Position numbers and translations under genes: made by a program
Source: Paenibacillus sedimenti
Lineage (GTDB): Bacteria > Bacillota > Bacilli > Paenibacillales > NBRC-103111
Assembly (NCBI RefSeq): GCF_014534655.1
Contig: NZ_JACVVD010000002.1
Location: 248,001 to 312,000 of the forward strand
Direction: 5' to 3'
Length of the DNA: 64,000 bases
Notes under the pieces: generated by a model
What the model saw: the letters and a program-made list of their open reading frames with translations, nothing else
Told to the model about the DNA's origin: nothing
The model's database searches: none
Shown: one piece after another, positions 24,774 through 33,475 of the stretch
How the letters are laid out: every line of letters begins with the position of its first letter
Position numbering within the stretch: the stretch's first letter is position 1

Positions 24774-25783
24774 TAATCATCCTTTCGCACCGCTTTTAGA
24801 TAAGGTCTGGGATCTGTGCTTTCTCCATTTTTGAGCACTTCGTAATGCAAGTGAGGTCCTGTGCTTCGTCCGGTAGAGCCGACGAGGCCAATGGTATTCC
24901 CCTTTTCAACGTTATCGCCGTTATTCACTAAAATTTTATTCAAATGCATGTACCAAGTGCGTAAACCTTTGGAATGCTCAATGACGATGTTGTTGCCATG
25001 AAAACGGTCCGTACCGGTACTGACGACTCTGCCGTCAGCGGTGGCGAAGACGGGATCATTTTCTTTGGCCCCGAAATCGATGCCAGAATGAAAGCTGGGG
25101 CGATAAGTAAAAGGGTCGCGACGGTAACCGAATGACGATGTGACTACCTTAGTGGTAGTAGGCCATAGCGTTGGCGTTACTCGCAGCTGCTGTTGTTTGA
25201 CGGCAACCTTCTGCAACGTTCCGGTAAAACTCATTTGCAGTTCTTTGACCTCGGTATCCAATTCGGATAAGGAGGCGAGCGTTTGTTCGCCGAGCTTCAT
25301 GATTTCCGCTTGGGAGACAGGATTCAGACTACCCCCTATGCCAATCTGCGCGGAATCGTTGTCCCCGCTCTCGTTCTGAATCGCTACTGGGTCCTTAGTA
25401 GGAGACGAGCCAGTATCGATCTGTGCGATCGTTTTTAAATCATTCTCTAATTTCTTCATTTCTTCAACCTTGGCTTTCATCTGCTCAGCTTGCTGGGAAA
25501 GCTGGATCACTTCGTTCTGCAGCTGCTCAATGGTCTGATTCTTGCTCGTGAGCGTAGCATTCCATTGTTGACTCGCGCCATTCAGCTTGGACTGAAGGTC
25601 GTTCGCGGCTTTCACCGTATTCGCATGCAGGGTGTAAGTGATAATGGAAATAAGCAGCAGCACAGAGAAACATGCAGCAGCTATATAAGCAAACAGATGG
25701 GGAATACGAAACCTGACGACGGATTGATTGGCATCTGGGATGATGACCAGCGTCAGCTTTTTGGGCTTCCATTTGAGCTTCAT
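24773..25783 (-). CDS. M23 (LytM) peptidoglycan endopeptidase with membrane anchor
   Basis: 336 residues. Basic N terminus, one membrane helix (about 30-50), a long coiled coil (about 60-125) and a second helical segment to 200, then the M23 metallopeptidase domain (about 210-330) with zinc ligands in HSGIDFG and the HLHYEV motif. All active-site residues are present, so it should cleave peptidoglycan cross-links. It is coupled to the bactofilin gene downstream by the overlap TAATG. In known systems the bactofilin recruits and restricts the peptidase to sites of curvature or stalk growth. The promoter is likely in 25784-25978, shared back to back with the broken ParM-like gene. Confidence 0.9.
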   Translation of the reverse strand: MKLKWKPKKLTLVIIPDANQSVVRFRIPHLFAYIAAACFSVLLLISIITYTLHANTVKAANDLQSKLNGASQQWNATLTSKNQTIEQLQNEVIQLSQQAEQMKAKVEEMKKLENDLKTIAQIDTGSSPTKDPVAIQNESGDNDSAQIGIGGSLNPVSQAEIMKLGEQTLASLSELDTEVKELQMSFTGTLQKVAVKQQQLRVTPTLWPTTTKVVTSSFGYRRDPFTYRPSFHSGIDFGAKENDPVFATADGRVVSTGTDRFHGNNIVIEHSKGLRTWYMHLNKILVNNGDNVEKGNTIGLVGSTGRSTGPHLHYEVLKNGESTDPRPYLKAVRKDD

Positions 25784-25978
25784 AACGGCTTAAACATTCT
25801 CCTGTCGTGGTTGATTTTGGTAAACTTCTTTGTAATCCATTCGTCACATTTCGATAAAAACCCTCCCGATACCTAAGCAGATTAGTGAAAATGAGACTAA
25901 TGTAGGAAGGATTACTGTCGGAATAGATCGAATATACTTAGCAAAATAAGGTAGCGCAGATTTTGAATAGAGGCGCGT

Positions 25979-26575
25979 ATGAATAAGCTTGCAGGTATTG
26001 ATATAGGTAACGATAGCATTAAATTGGTGCTGGATGGTGCGAAAGAACCGCTGGTCATCCCGAATATCATCGCTCCTGGCTACGAGAGGCATATTTTGCA
26101 GGAAGAGGATGCTCCCTGAAAGGCGCTGGATGTGGTCATCTACAGCCCGTCCCTTTCACAAAGAAACCAGCGATATTTTGTTGGACACTTGGCTTTGGAG
26201 CACGAAGATAACCTGGAGCTCGAAGACACGGATAATAAAGCAGTTTCCGACCAATCGCTCGTCGTTGCGTTAACGGTGCTTGCTTATCAAGGTTTGATGA
26301 ATCAGGGATCCGGCGGTTCAGACGGTTACGGCAGCACGGTAGAAGTAGAATATGTGCTCGGTACCGGTCTACCCGTACGCGCCTTTGCGAAATTCAATCA
26401 GCAGTTCGAGCAAAGACTCGTTGGCGAACACGAGGTGACGTTCCTCTCCACGCCTCAGCTTCATAATCGCAACACGAATGTACCTGCTGAAGCGGCGGGT
26501 ACTTTTTTCATTCAAACCGGAGGCACAGCTATTATTTTCCTCCTATTGACAGGATTTTATTACGAAAGCTGGTAA
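25979..26575 (+). pseudogene. ParM/StbA-like actin-family gene, decayed
   Basis: The frame opens with MNKLAGIDIGNDSIKLVLDG, the phosphate-1 loop of ParM-like actins, and stops at an in-frame TGA at 26117-26119. The same frame continues as ALDVVIYSPSLSQRNQRYFV and VEYVLGTGLPVRAFAKF to about 26470 before diverging into unrelated sequence and stopping at 26575. So there is one nonsense codon, and the C-terminal half (phosphate-2 and adenosine motifs) is missing. Full-length relatives are about 350-400 residues. This is a remnant of an actin-like gene, perhaps once plasmid-linked or chromosomal in this group. It is unlikely to produce a working filament protein. Confidence 0.75.
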
Positions 26576-26703
26576 GTTTTGAAGGAACGATATTGAAAGC
26601 GGTTCATAGTGAGACTAGTGGTATAGATGCGCGTTTCTTGGCAAAAGCTAACTGAATACTTAACACTTGGGAATACGGTCTATGAGTCAGAGGAGATGAA
26701 GCC

Positions 26704-28137
26704 GTGTTGTGGATCGTGATTGTGCTGCTGCTATTCATATTTCAGACAGCAACCATTCTGATCGGTGAGTACCGACGACCTTCGAAAACGGTTGCTTGGC
26801 TGCTTGTCATGTTTATTTTTCCAGTGATCGGCTTTATCATGTACTACTTTTTGGCAAAAGAATATTCGGCGCGTAAAATGGTTCGCCGGAAGGGGCCACG
26901 CAAAATAGCGGAAACACAGTCCAAGCTTATGAATCAGGTCATCGTGTTGGACGGTTCAGCAGATAATTCTAACGTTTGCGGATTATACAAAGAACCGCGG
27001 CTATACGGGCTGCTGCTTAACATCCCGGGATCGCCCATCACGCCGAACAATCAAGTCGAGGTGCTGACGAATGCAGATGCGACTTATACGTCTATGCTTG
27101 AAGCGATTGATCAAGCCCGGCTGCATATCCATTTTGAGTTTTATACGATTCGGCATGATGAGATAGGGAGGACATTCCAGGAGGCCCTAATCCGTAAGGC
27201 GAGGGAGGGGGTTAAAGTCAGGGTGATTTATGACGGGATCGGGAGCTATAGCCTCTCTAGCGATTACATCCATAAATTGAAGCGGGCAGGTATCGACGTA
27301 TATTCTTTTCTTCCGCCCCTGATTGCTTTCTTCGACAAACGCATGAATTACCGCAATCATCGTAAAATTGTTGTCATAGACGGTATCGTGGGCTTTCTTG
27401 GCGGTATTAATATTGGAGATGAATACTTGGGGGGCGATCCTAAACTTGGCTTTTGGCGTGATACTCATCTGAAGCTGCTTGGGGATGCCGTTTATTATTT
27501 GCAGCAGACGTTTCTTACGGACTGGCAGTTTGTCAGCGGGAAGCGGCTAACGGAGGATACATTCTTTCCCGAGCACGCTCAGCCTGCGTCTTCCATGGTC
27601 CAGGTGATTTCAAGCGGTCCCGATGCCCACTGGGATGCCATTCAGGAGATGTTCTTTGCGGGGATCGTCGCAGCCAAGAAGCGGGTTTATTTAGCGACCC
27701 CTTATTTTATACCGGATCCTAGCATCACGATGGCACTCAAAACGGCCGTGATCAGCGGTGTAGATGTGCGCATGATTCTCCCTTACAAAGCGGATTCGCG
27801 CATCGTACAGTATGCAACGAGATCATACCTATTGGAGCTTATGCAGGCCGGAGTCCGTATCTTCCTGTACCGGAAAGGGTTCATGCATGCCAAAGTGATG
27901 ATCATCGATCGCATCATGGCGACTGTCGGCACAGCGAACATGGACATGCGCAGCTTCTTCAGCAATTTTGAGCTGAATGCGGTAATGTTCGATAAGGAAG
28001 TCATTCAGCGATTAGAATACGATTTTGTTCAGGATTTAAAAGAAAGCGAGGAATTGAAGCTGGCTGAATTTGAGAAGCGCTCCCGGTTCGAGAAAGGGAA
28101 GGAAGTCATCGCCCGCATGCTATCTCCCCTGTTTTAA
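26704..28137 (+). CDS. cls: Cardiolipin synthase
   Basis: 477 residues. Two N-terminal membrane helices (about 1-25 and 35-55) then a phospholipase-D superfamily core with both HxKxxxxD motifs: HRKIVVID followed by GFLGGINIGDEY, and HAKVMIID followed by GTANMDMRSF. This is the standard bacterial ClsA-type layout and length. It makes cardiolipin from two phosphatidylglycerol molecules in the membrane. The GTG start follows AGAGGAGATG. It stands alone; the following 200 bp contain an extended palindromic repeat that may terminate transcription. Nothing unusual in the catalytic motifs. Confidence 0.92.
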   Translation: MLWIVIVLLLFIFQTATILIGEYRRPSKTVAWLLVMFIFPVIGFIMYYFLAKEYSARKMVRRKGPRKIAETQSKLMNQVIVLDGSADNSNVCGLYKEPRLYGLLLNIPGSPITPNNQVEVLTNADATYTSMLEAIDQARLHIHFEFYTIRHDEIGRTFQEALIRKAREGVKVRVIYDGIGSYSLSSDYIHKLKRAGIDVYSFLPPLIAFFDKRMNYRNHRKIVVIDGIVGFLGGINIGDEYLGGDPKLGFWRDTHLKLLGDAVYYLQQTFLTDWQFVSGKRLTEDTFFPEHAQPASSMVQVISSGPDAHWDAIQEMFFAGIVAAKKRVYLATPYFIPDPSITMALKTAVISGVDVRMILPYKADSRIVQYATRSYLLELMQAGVRIFLYRKGFMHAKVMIIDRIMATVGTANMDMRSFFSNFELNAVMFDKEVIQRLEYDFVQDLKESEELKLAEFEKRSRFEKGKEVIARMLSPLF

Positions 28138-28145
28138 TAAAGGTT

Positions 28146-28312
28146 GTTTAAAAAATCCACTTTGATAACGAAGTTTTTCAGGAAGTATCTCGACATCGAA
28201 TCTTAAACGAAATTCGGGAAGTCCGGTACTCACGTAGCAAATCACTACGCTCCGTTCCTCCTTCTCCGAATTTCGTCCAACCTTCTCGGTTCTGAAAGCG
28301 GACTTTTTAAAC
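28146..28312. repeat. Nested palindromic intergenic repeat (about 167 bp)
   Basis: Outer arms of 18 bp (28146-28163 GTTTAAAAAATCCACTTT; 28295-28312 complementary at 16 of 18), inner arms ACGAAATTCGG / CCGAATTTCGT (28207-28217, 28266-28276), and an innermost CGTAG/CTACG pair around 28235. The whole could fold as one long hairpin. It lies between convergent cls and the polymerase gene. It resembles a miniature mobile element or REP-like family; no protein is coded. Confidence 0.6.
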
Positions 28313-28335
28313 TCTTATTAAAGGGTGCTATTCGG

Positions 28336-29217
28336 CTACAGCTGCGCCAGGATAGCATCCAGATTTTGCGGAGGGACCGTTTCGATGAGATCTCCCATTC
28401 TTCGCACTCTGTCCAGCACGGTATGCAAATTGAATTCACGAGGACTCGGACGCAGCTCAACCTCTTTCCACAACAGGGGAGTGGAGACGGATGCGTCCTT
28501 TTTGGCGCGGGGCGTGTAGGGTGCTGATAATGTTTTTCCATACCAATGCTGCAAATAGTCTACGTAGATCTTATCTCCGCGGTTTTTCTTGAACCTCTCA
28601 ATCGTAAAGAGATTCGGGTATTTCTTTACGACAAAAGCCCCCACAAAATGACCAATTCGCCTTAACTCTTCAAACGTATAGCCGTGCTGAATCGGGATAT
28701 AGATTTGGACGCCCGTAGCACCTGATGTCTTGGCAATCGATTGAATGCGCAGGGCATCCAGTACCTCACCGATAATGTGCGCAGCTTCCATAATTCGCGG
28801 TTCTTCTTCCAAGGAAGGATCAATATCAATCACCCATTCCGCAGGCAGTGTTTCGCCAATCCGATGAAAAGAGGGGTGAAACTCCAAACAGGCCAGGTTA
28901 CCCAGCCATATAAGAGTGGACAAGGAGTCCAAATTTACATAATTAATGCCGTCCAGCGGAGCCAACTTGACGAAGGGTGGAACAGGCTCGGGGGCGTTTT
29001 TTTGATAAAACGACTTGTCGTTATAGCCGTGCGGAAAGCGAATTGTCGTTAAGTGGCGGTTACGGCAATAGCGCAGCAAATAAGGGGACAGCTCCGTCAG
29101 TTTAGCAAGGTAATCAGCTTTGGTAATCCCCGCTTCCGGCCATAATGGTTTGCCGGGATTTGTAATCGTCAGCTCGTTTCCTTCTACGATAAGTGTTCCT
29201 TTGGTCGTAACTGCCAT
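28336..29217 (-). CDS. LigD-type DNA polymerase/primase (NHEJ AEP domain), stand-alone
   Basis: 293 residues, the archaeo-eukaryotic primase type polymerase domain of LigD as a free protein. Seen: KPLWPEAGITKADYL at the N terminus; catalytic DhD motif WVIDIDPS (about 135-141); SGATGVQIYIPI, the nucleotide-binding segment; and VDYLQHWYGKT with the third acidic residue. It fills gaps with ribonucleotides at broken ends during non-homologous end joining. Ku (45416-46291) and an ATP-dependent ligase (44407-45354) are encoded 15 kb away, so the usual LigD fusion is split. In spore formers these genes act in spores during germination. No phosphoesterase domain is present. Confidence 0.9.
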   Translation of the reverse strand: MAVTTKGTLIVEGNELTITNPGKPLWPEAGITKADYLAKLTELSPYLLRYCRNRHLTTIRFPHGYNDKSFYQKNAPEPVPPFVKLAPLDGINYVNLDSLSTLIWLGNLACLEFHPSFHRIGETLPAEWVIDIDPSLEEEPRIMEAAHIIGEVLDALRIQSIAKTSGATGVQIYIPIQHGYTFEELRRIGHFVGAFVVKKYPNLFTIERFKKNRGDKIYVDYLQHWYGKTLSAPYTPRAKKDASVSTPLLWKEVELRPSPREFNLHTVLDRVRRMGDLIETVPPQNLDAILAQL

Positions 29218-29301
29218 TGTGTACGCTTCCCTTCATTGCCCGTTTCCACTGATTATTCCCTGGTGGCCGAGATCTCAAACAAAGAACCGGATCGAAAGGG
29301 G

Positions 29302-29361
29302 TTGACAAAATAGGTGAAAACCAGTCATAATAATAAAAGTTAATAACTATTAGTTAGTAAC
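29302..29361 (+). promoter_or_regulatory. Promoter and inverted-repeat operator of the nitroreductase gene
   Basis: TTGACA (29302-29307), 18-nt spacer, CATAAT (29326-29331). Directly downstream is a 9-5-9 inverted repeat GTTAATAAC-TATTA-GTTAGTAAC (29339-29361, one mismatch). The position suits a repressor of the HxlR/DUF24 or MarR type that senses quinones or nitro-compounds. The regulator itself is not in the vicinity. Confidence 0.6.
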
Positions 29362-29493
29362 AACATAATTAAAAGCTAATGTTAATTTATTATTAAATTT
29401 CATATTTGATGCAACGTATTTTTGGTGGTTCGCGATCGCCAAACGATCGTTGGAACATAAATAAATCACTTAAAGAAAGCGGAGGAATCAATA

Positions 29494-30093
29494 ATGGGTA
29501 AAGATTTTTTAACTGCAGTGAAAGAAAGACGCACTTATTACGGTTTGAGCAAGGAAGCTGTTGTTTCCAATGAGCGCATCCAGGAGATCGTTAACGAAGC
29601 AGTAAAGCATACTCCTTCTTCATTCAATTCACAAAGCGCGAGAGTTGTCGTTCTTTTTGGCGAGCAGTCCGATAAATTATGGAATATCGCGAAAGAAACT
29701 TTGAGAAAGATCGTTCCTGCGGATAGCTTTGCGCAAACGGAAGAAAGATTGAACGGTTTCAGCAGCGGCTACGGCACTGTGCTGTTCTTCGAAGATCAAA
29801 CCGTCGTTGAAGGTCTGCAAAAGCAATTCGCGCTTTACGCCGATAACTTCCCGATTTGGTCCAATCAATCTTCAGGTATGCTTCAATTCGTCGTATGGAC
29901 AGCTTTGGAAGAAGCGGGTCTTGGCGCATCTTTGCAGCACTACAACCCATTAATCGACGAAGAAGTGAGAGCGACTTGGAATCTGCCGAGCGAGTGGAAA
30001 CTGCTTGCGCAAATGCCATTCGGCAAACCAACGTTCGAACCAGGTCCGAAAGAGTTTAAACCGCTTGAAGATCGCGTGAAATTTTTCTCCTAA
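29494..30093 (+). CDS. Nitroreductase-family oxidoreductase
   Basis: 199 residues, FMN-dependent nitroreductase fold of the short type (as in YdgI/HBN1-like proteins). Landmarks: KERRTYYGLSKE at the N terminus (flavin-phosphate binding Arg-Arg), NSQSARVVVLFGE near residue 45, and GLGASLQHYNPLIDEEV near 145 with the flavin-contacting loop. The ATG follows GCGGAGG. Such enzymes reduce nitro-groups, quinones or disulfides with NAD(P)H; the physiological substrate is unknown. It is a single-gene unit with its own promoter/operator and terminator. The reading frame has clean codon use and no anomalies. Confidence 0.88.
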   Translation: MGKDFLTAVKERRTYYGLSKEAVVSNERIQEIVNEAVKHTPSSFNSQSARVVVLFGEQSDKLWNIAKETLRKIVPADSFAQTEERLNGFSSGYGTVLFFEDQTVVEGLQKQFALYADNFPIWSNQSSGMLQFVVWTALEEAGLGASLQHYNPLIDEEVRATWNLPSEWKLLAQMPFGKPTFEPGPKEFKPLEDRVKFFS

Positions 30094-30108
30094 TCATAAA
30101 ACAAAGAT

Positions 30109-30152
30109 AAGGGCTGTCCATGAGTCGAAAGACTTGGGGATAGCCCTTTGTT
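30109..30152 (+). terminator. Terminator after nitroreductase gene
   Basis: Imperfect 18-bp stem, AAGGGCTGTCCATGAGTC / GACTTGGGGATAGCCCTT, GAAA tetraloop, followed by TGTTC. Confidence 0.65.
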
Positions 30153-30244
30153 CATATAGGGTCAAAAAGAGGATACATCACTTCATTGTCGAACTATCTC
30201 CCCATTGCAAGTAATTCTATCTAACCCATTGAGTGAGGCAAAAA

Positions 30245-30913
30245 ATGACCTATAAAGTGATGATTGTGGATGATCAAAATTTGCTGGTAGACGGGTTAGC
30301 CACCATTATCGATGTTCAACCCGATATGGAAGTGGTTGGGACGGCGGAGAATGGGCTTCAGGCATTAGAGCTGATTGAGCGGTTGCATCCGGATGTTGTC
30401 TTGATGGATGTTCGCATGCCCGTTATGGATGGCGTGGAGACGACCAAGAGGATCAAGGCGGCCTATCCCAAGACGATTGTCTTGATTTTATCCACTTTTG
30501 CGGAAGAGGAGGTTATCGTCGAATGTTTGGCGCATGGCGCAGAAGGGTTTCTGCTCAAGGATATCCGTGGAGAGCGATTAATTGCCATGATTCGAGACGC
30601 CTTGACGGGACAGCTTGTTCTGCCGGCCGTCATCGCAGCAAAGCTGGCTGAACGCCTCTTCCGGCTTTCCTCGAATTTGAAGGATGAGATGGAGAAGGCG
30701 AGAGTGAGGAGCCAAGGGATCACGTTCACAGAGCGGGAGCAAGAAATAATCCGACTCCTGTTAAAAGGCTGGAACAACCGGCAAATAGCCGCCGCTTTAT
30801 TTATAAGCGAAGGGACGACGCGGAATTACATTAGCGCCATCTATAATAAGGTAGGCGCAAGTGACCGTGCACACGCTCTGGTGCTGTTGAAGGAGTTGAT
30901 GAGCGAAGAATGA
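30245..30913 (+). CDS. Response regulator, NarL/LuxR family
   Basis: 222 residues. Receiver domain with acidic pocket VDD near residue 9, phosphoacceptor Asp55 in VVLMDVRMPVMDG, Thr/Ser in ILSTFAE and the conserved Lys in FLLKDI. The C-terminal helix-turn-helix of LuxR type has FTEREQEIIRLLLKGWNNRQIA and SEGTTRNYISAIYNKVG. The ATG at 30245 has GTGAGG 6 nt upstream. Its stop overlaps the kinase start (ATGA). The probable target is the promoter at 32751-32817 with ATGAC repeats directly behind the kinase gene, and possibly the similar array at 1082. Confidence 0.9.
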   Translation: MTYKVMIVDDQNLLVDGLATIIDVQPDMEVVGTAENGLQALELIERLHPDVVLMDVRMPVMDGVETTKRIKAAYPKTIVLILSTFAEEEVIVECLAHGAEGFLLKDIRGERLIAMIRDALTGQLVLPAVIAAKLAERLFRLSSNLKDEMEKARVRSQGITFTEREQEIIRLLLKGWNNRQIAAALFISEGTTRNYISAIYNKVGASDRAHALVLLKELMSEE

Positions 30914-32754
30914 AGAAAGCTTCCTATTCGGCTCTTCATTTTCTGTTTTTTGCCGCGGCGGTTTGCTTCGTGCTGTTTATGTACGGGCTGCTGAATTTTA
31001 TGCAGCCTGTAAAGCCTGCAGATATCGTCACACTTTCACCCGGCGAGGTACAGTACCAATGGAACGCTTCCGCCCCGAAACAAGGGGCATGGAGTTCCTT
31101 TCCGATTCTGCCTGGCAGTTCTGATCACGGGCGGCTCTGGCTCCAAATCCAACTTCCTGAACGGACGTGGAAGGACAAGCGGTTATTGATTTACCCGTCC
31201 GTCCCGGAAATCAGCGTACATGCAGGCGATAAGGTATCTACCTATCCGACGAACCCGCTCGGCGCGGATCCGAGGTATATGATTGAATGGTCTGCCATTC
31301 CTCTAGACCAAGCGGACAGTGACAAAACGATTCTTCTTAGCATCGAACAACCTGCTGTGCCCCCGTATATGATTGAAGTGGGCGAGTGGTCTGCGGTTGT
31401 TGAATACTTTTACAAAACGGATCTGAAGCTATTTATAGGATTTATGGTCATGCTATTTATTGGCTTTGTAGCACTAGGCCTGTTTATAGCGTTCCGTAAG
31501 GAAAGATTATATCTTATTTTATCTTTATTTGCCTGGTGCCTATCGCTTGGTTATCTAGTGAGAATGAACTCGAAACATTTGTTCTACTTCTCTCCGGAAC
31601 TGTATTACTACCTTAGCAAGATCGGCGCGATCGGATGGCCCATTTTTGCGCTCATGTTCTTCGAGAATATCGTTTACGCCCGTTACAGGAGCTGGATTCG
31701 CAGAATGTGGCAGGGGTATGCGATTCTTGCCTCTGCGGTGATGACCATTATTACACTCCGTCCTTCCACGTACTTATGGTTTGAGGAAGGTTCCATGGCG
31801 ATCATCATCCAATTGATCTCGCTTGCTATTGTGGTGGCCTTAATTCTCTCGATCCGCAAGCAGCCTGAAAATGTGGAATATGCTTTTTTCTTATTCGGTT
31901 ATACCGTCTACTTTCTGGATCTGGCAGTCGGTATCGGGCTTTCGTACCAGGAAGGGGGCATTGCTTCCAGCTTTGCGCTGGCCCTTTCCTTTACAGCGAT
32001 CATGCTGCGCAGATATTGGTTGACGCAAAAAGAACTTCAATCGCTTAACACCGGATTGGAGCAAAAAGTGAGGGAGAGAACCGAGGAGCTGGAGCAGACC
32101 CACAAGAAGCTGGTCGTTTCGATGCAGGAGAGCGCTTTGGTCATGTCGGAAATGTCGGCATTAACGGAACGGAACCGTATCTCACAAGAAATGCATGACG
32201 TAGTCGGGCATACGCTTACCGCATCGATTGTCCAACTGGAAGCTGTGAAGATTTTGATGACACGGGATCTGGAGAAGGCTATGCAAAAGATCGGGATTGC
32301 TGAAGAGCTGGTTCGCAAAGGACTGAATGATATTCGAGGTTCGGTACGAATGCTTAAAGAAGAGGACTGGACTGCATCGATCGGAACGCTGCTCCAAAGG
32401 GTCATTCATGATACGGAGTATTCCGCCGAGGTGCAAATTCGTGCAGCCATTGAAGAAGGCAGGGAGATCGGTCCCATCCACAAAAATGTGCTGTATTTTG
32501 CTCTCATCGAAGGGCTTTCCAACGGGATTCGTCACGGCAAAAGCAAGCGCTTCAAGGTATCGCTTCACTATGCTGAAGACGAGGTGAGATTTCGGCTATC
32601 GAATGCCGGCCTTCCCTATGAAGGAAGGGGAGACTACGGTTTCGGGCTTCAAACATTGAAGGAAAAGACCGTGATGCTGGGCGGAAAGCTGGAGGTTGTT
32701 CCGAATCCAGACGAACCGGGAGCTGTTATTGACATTCGTCTGCCTCTCACATGA
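30910..32754 (+). CDS. Sensor histidine kinase with 7TM (7TMR-DISM-like) sensor region
   Basis: 614 residues. One N-terminal membrane helix (about 8-30), an extracellular region to about 170 with a jelly-roll-like pattern (GRLWLQIQLPER), about seven membrane helices (172-365), a coiled coil (370-405), then the HisKA_3 domain with phosphoacceptor His in SQEMHDVVGHTLTA and the ATPase domain with N-box EGLSNGIRHGKSKRF and GDYGFGLQTLKEK. Overlaps the regulator gene by 4 nt. The extracellular part probably binds a small ligand or carbohydrate, as known for 7TMR-DISM receptors, but the ligand is not predictable here. Confidence 0.9.
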   Translation: MKKASYSALHFLFFAAAVCFVLFMYGLLNFMQPVKPADIVTLSPGEVQYQWNASAPKQGAWSSFPILPGSSDHGRLWLQIQLPERTWKDKRLLIYPSVPEISVHAGDKVSTYPTNPLGADPRYMIEWSAIPLDQADSDKTILLSIEQPAVPPYMIEVGEWSAVVEYFYKTDLKLFIGFMVMLFIGFVALGLFIAFRKERLYLILSLFAWCLSLGYLVRMNSKHLFYFSPELYYYLSKIGAIGWPIFALMFFENIVYARYRSWIRRMWQGYAILASAVMTIITLRPSTYLWFEEGSMAIIIQLISLAIVVALILSIRKQPENVEYAFFLFGYTVYFLDLAVGIGLSYQEGGIASSFALALSFTAIMLRRYWLTQKELQSLNTGLEQKVRERTEELEQTHKKLVVSMQESALVMSEMSALTERNRISQEMHDVVGHTLTASIVQLEAVKILMTRDLEKAMQKIGIAEELVRKGLNDIRGSVRMLKEEDWTASIGTLLQRVIHDTEYSAEVQIRAAIEEGREIGPIHKNVLYFALIEGLSNGIRHGKSKRFKVSLHYAEDEVRFRLSNAGLPYEGRGDYGFGLQTLKEKTVMLGGKLEVVPNPDEPGAVIDIRLPLT

Positions 32755-32817
32755 CACCCGGCATGACAAAGACATGACAGGCGTATCTGCTCATATGACA
32801 CCCTTTCTTTATACAAT
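32751..32817 (+). promoter_or_regulatory. Promoter with ATGACA direct repeats behind the two-component genes
   Basis: Four ATGACA copies at 32751, 32763, 32774 and 32795 (spacings 12, 11, 21 bp, i.e. one or two helical turns). TACAAT at 32812 is 38 bp after the start of the third copy. The first copy overlaps the kinase stop codon. The array precedes the membrane-protein gene at 32861 and is probably the target of the adjacent NarL-type regulator. Confidence 0.6.
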
Positions 32818-32860
32818 GTGTTTATAAACGACAACACAAGTTAAGAAAGGATTGAGATGT

Positions 32861-33466
32861 ATGAGTCAAACGAAATTAATTAGATCATTTGGTTTTGCCG
32901 GGATGTTGGGAGGGCTGGCGTACTTGCCGTCCAGGTTTTTTATTCAGCCGCAATTTAATGGCAGCGTAACGGGGCTGATCGGTTGGGGACTGGATACAAT
33001 AGCGTTAACGTGCTCGCTGTTTTTGTTTGCCGGCATGCTTTTGGCCCAGATTCATAAAGTACGCGGTTTCGGTCTGTTTACGTTTTTCTTTATTTTCCTG
33101 ACGTCCTCGCTGTTCGCTGGTCATCAATACGGTTTGCTTTTGCTGGCGCCGATCATTCACCAATTGGATCCCGCTATGTTTGAGGGGACTGGAATGCCTC
33201 CGCTTCCTTTTATGATCGCTACGCTCGGTAATGTCGGATTGAAATTGATTGCTATCGTCATGTTCGCCGCCGTGTCTCTCAAACATAAAGTTCTGCCTCG
33301 CTGGGCGCTGATCGTCATGATCATTGGAGCTTTGAGCGACTTCGTGCCGTTCGGGGATTATATTAGCAGAATCGTGTCCGGGATCGCCTTCATCGGACTG
33401 GGCAGCGCATTATGGAAAAGAGAAGGAGATTTCGCGCAAGTTGAAACAAAAAGCGTTCATATTTGA
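32861..33466 (+). CDS. Hypothetical multi-pass membrane protein, likely target of the two-component system
   Basis: 201 residues, about six hydrophobic segments (near 8-25, 40-60, 68-90, 115-140, 150-170, 175-190); no family recognised. ATG 32861 lies 9 nt after AGAAAGGA. It sits directly behind a response regulator/kinase pair and an ATGACA repeat promoter, so it is probably switched on by that system, much as LiaI/LiaF-type or other membrane-stress proteins are encoded beside their sensors. Function cannot be stated. No signal peptide or catalytic motif was seen. Confidence 0.65.
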   Translation: MSQTKLIRSFGFAGMLGGLAYLPSRFFIQPQFNGSVTGLIGWGLDTIALTCSLFLFAGMLLAQIHKVRGFGLFTFFFIFLTSSLFAGHQYGLLLLAPIIHQLDPAMFEGTGMPPLPFMIATLGNVGLKLIAIVMFAAVSLKHKVLPRWALIVMIIGALSDFVPFGDYISRIVSGIAFIGLGSALWKREGDFAQVETKSVHI

Positions 33467-33475
33467 ACGCTTTGT

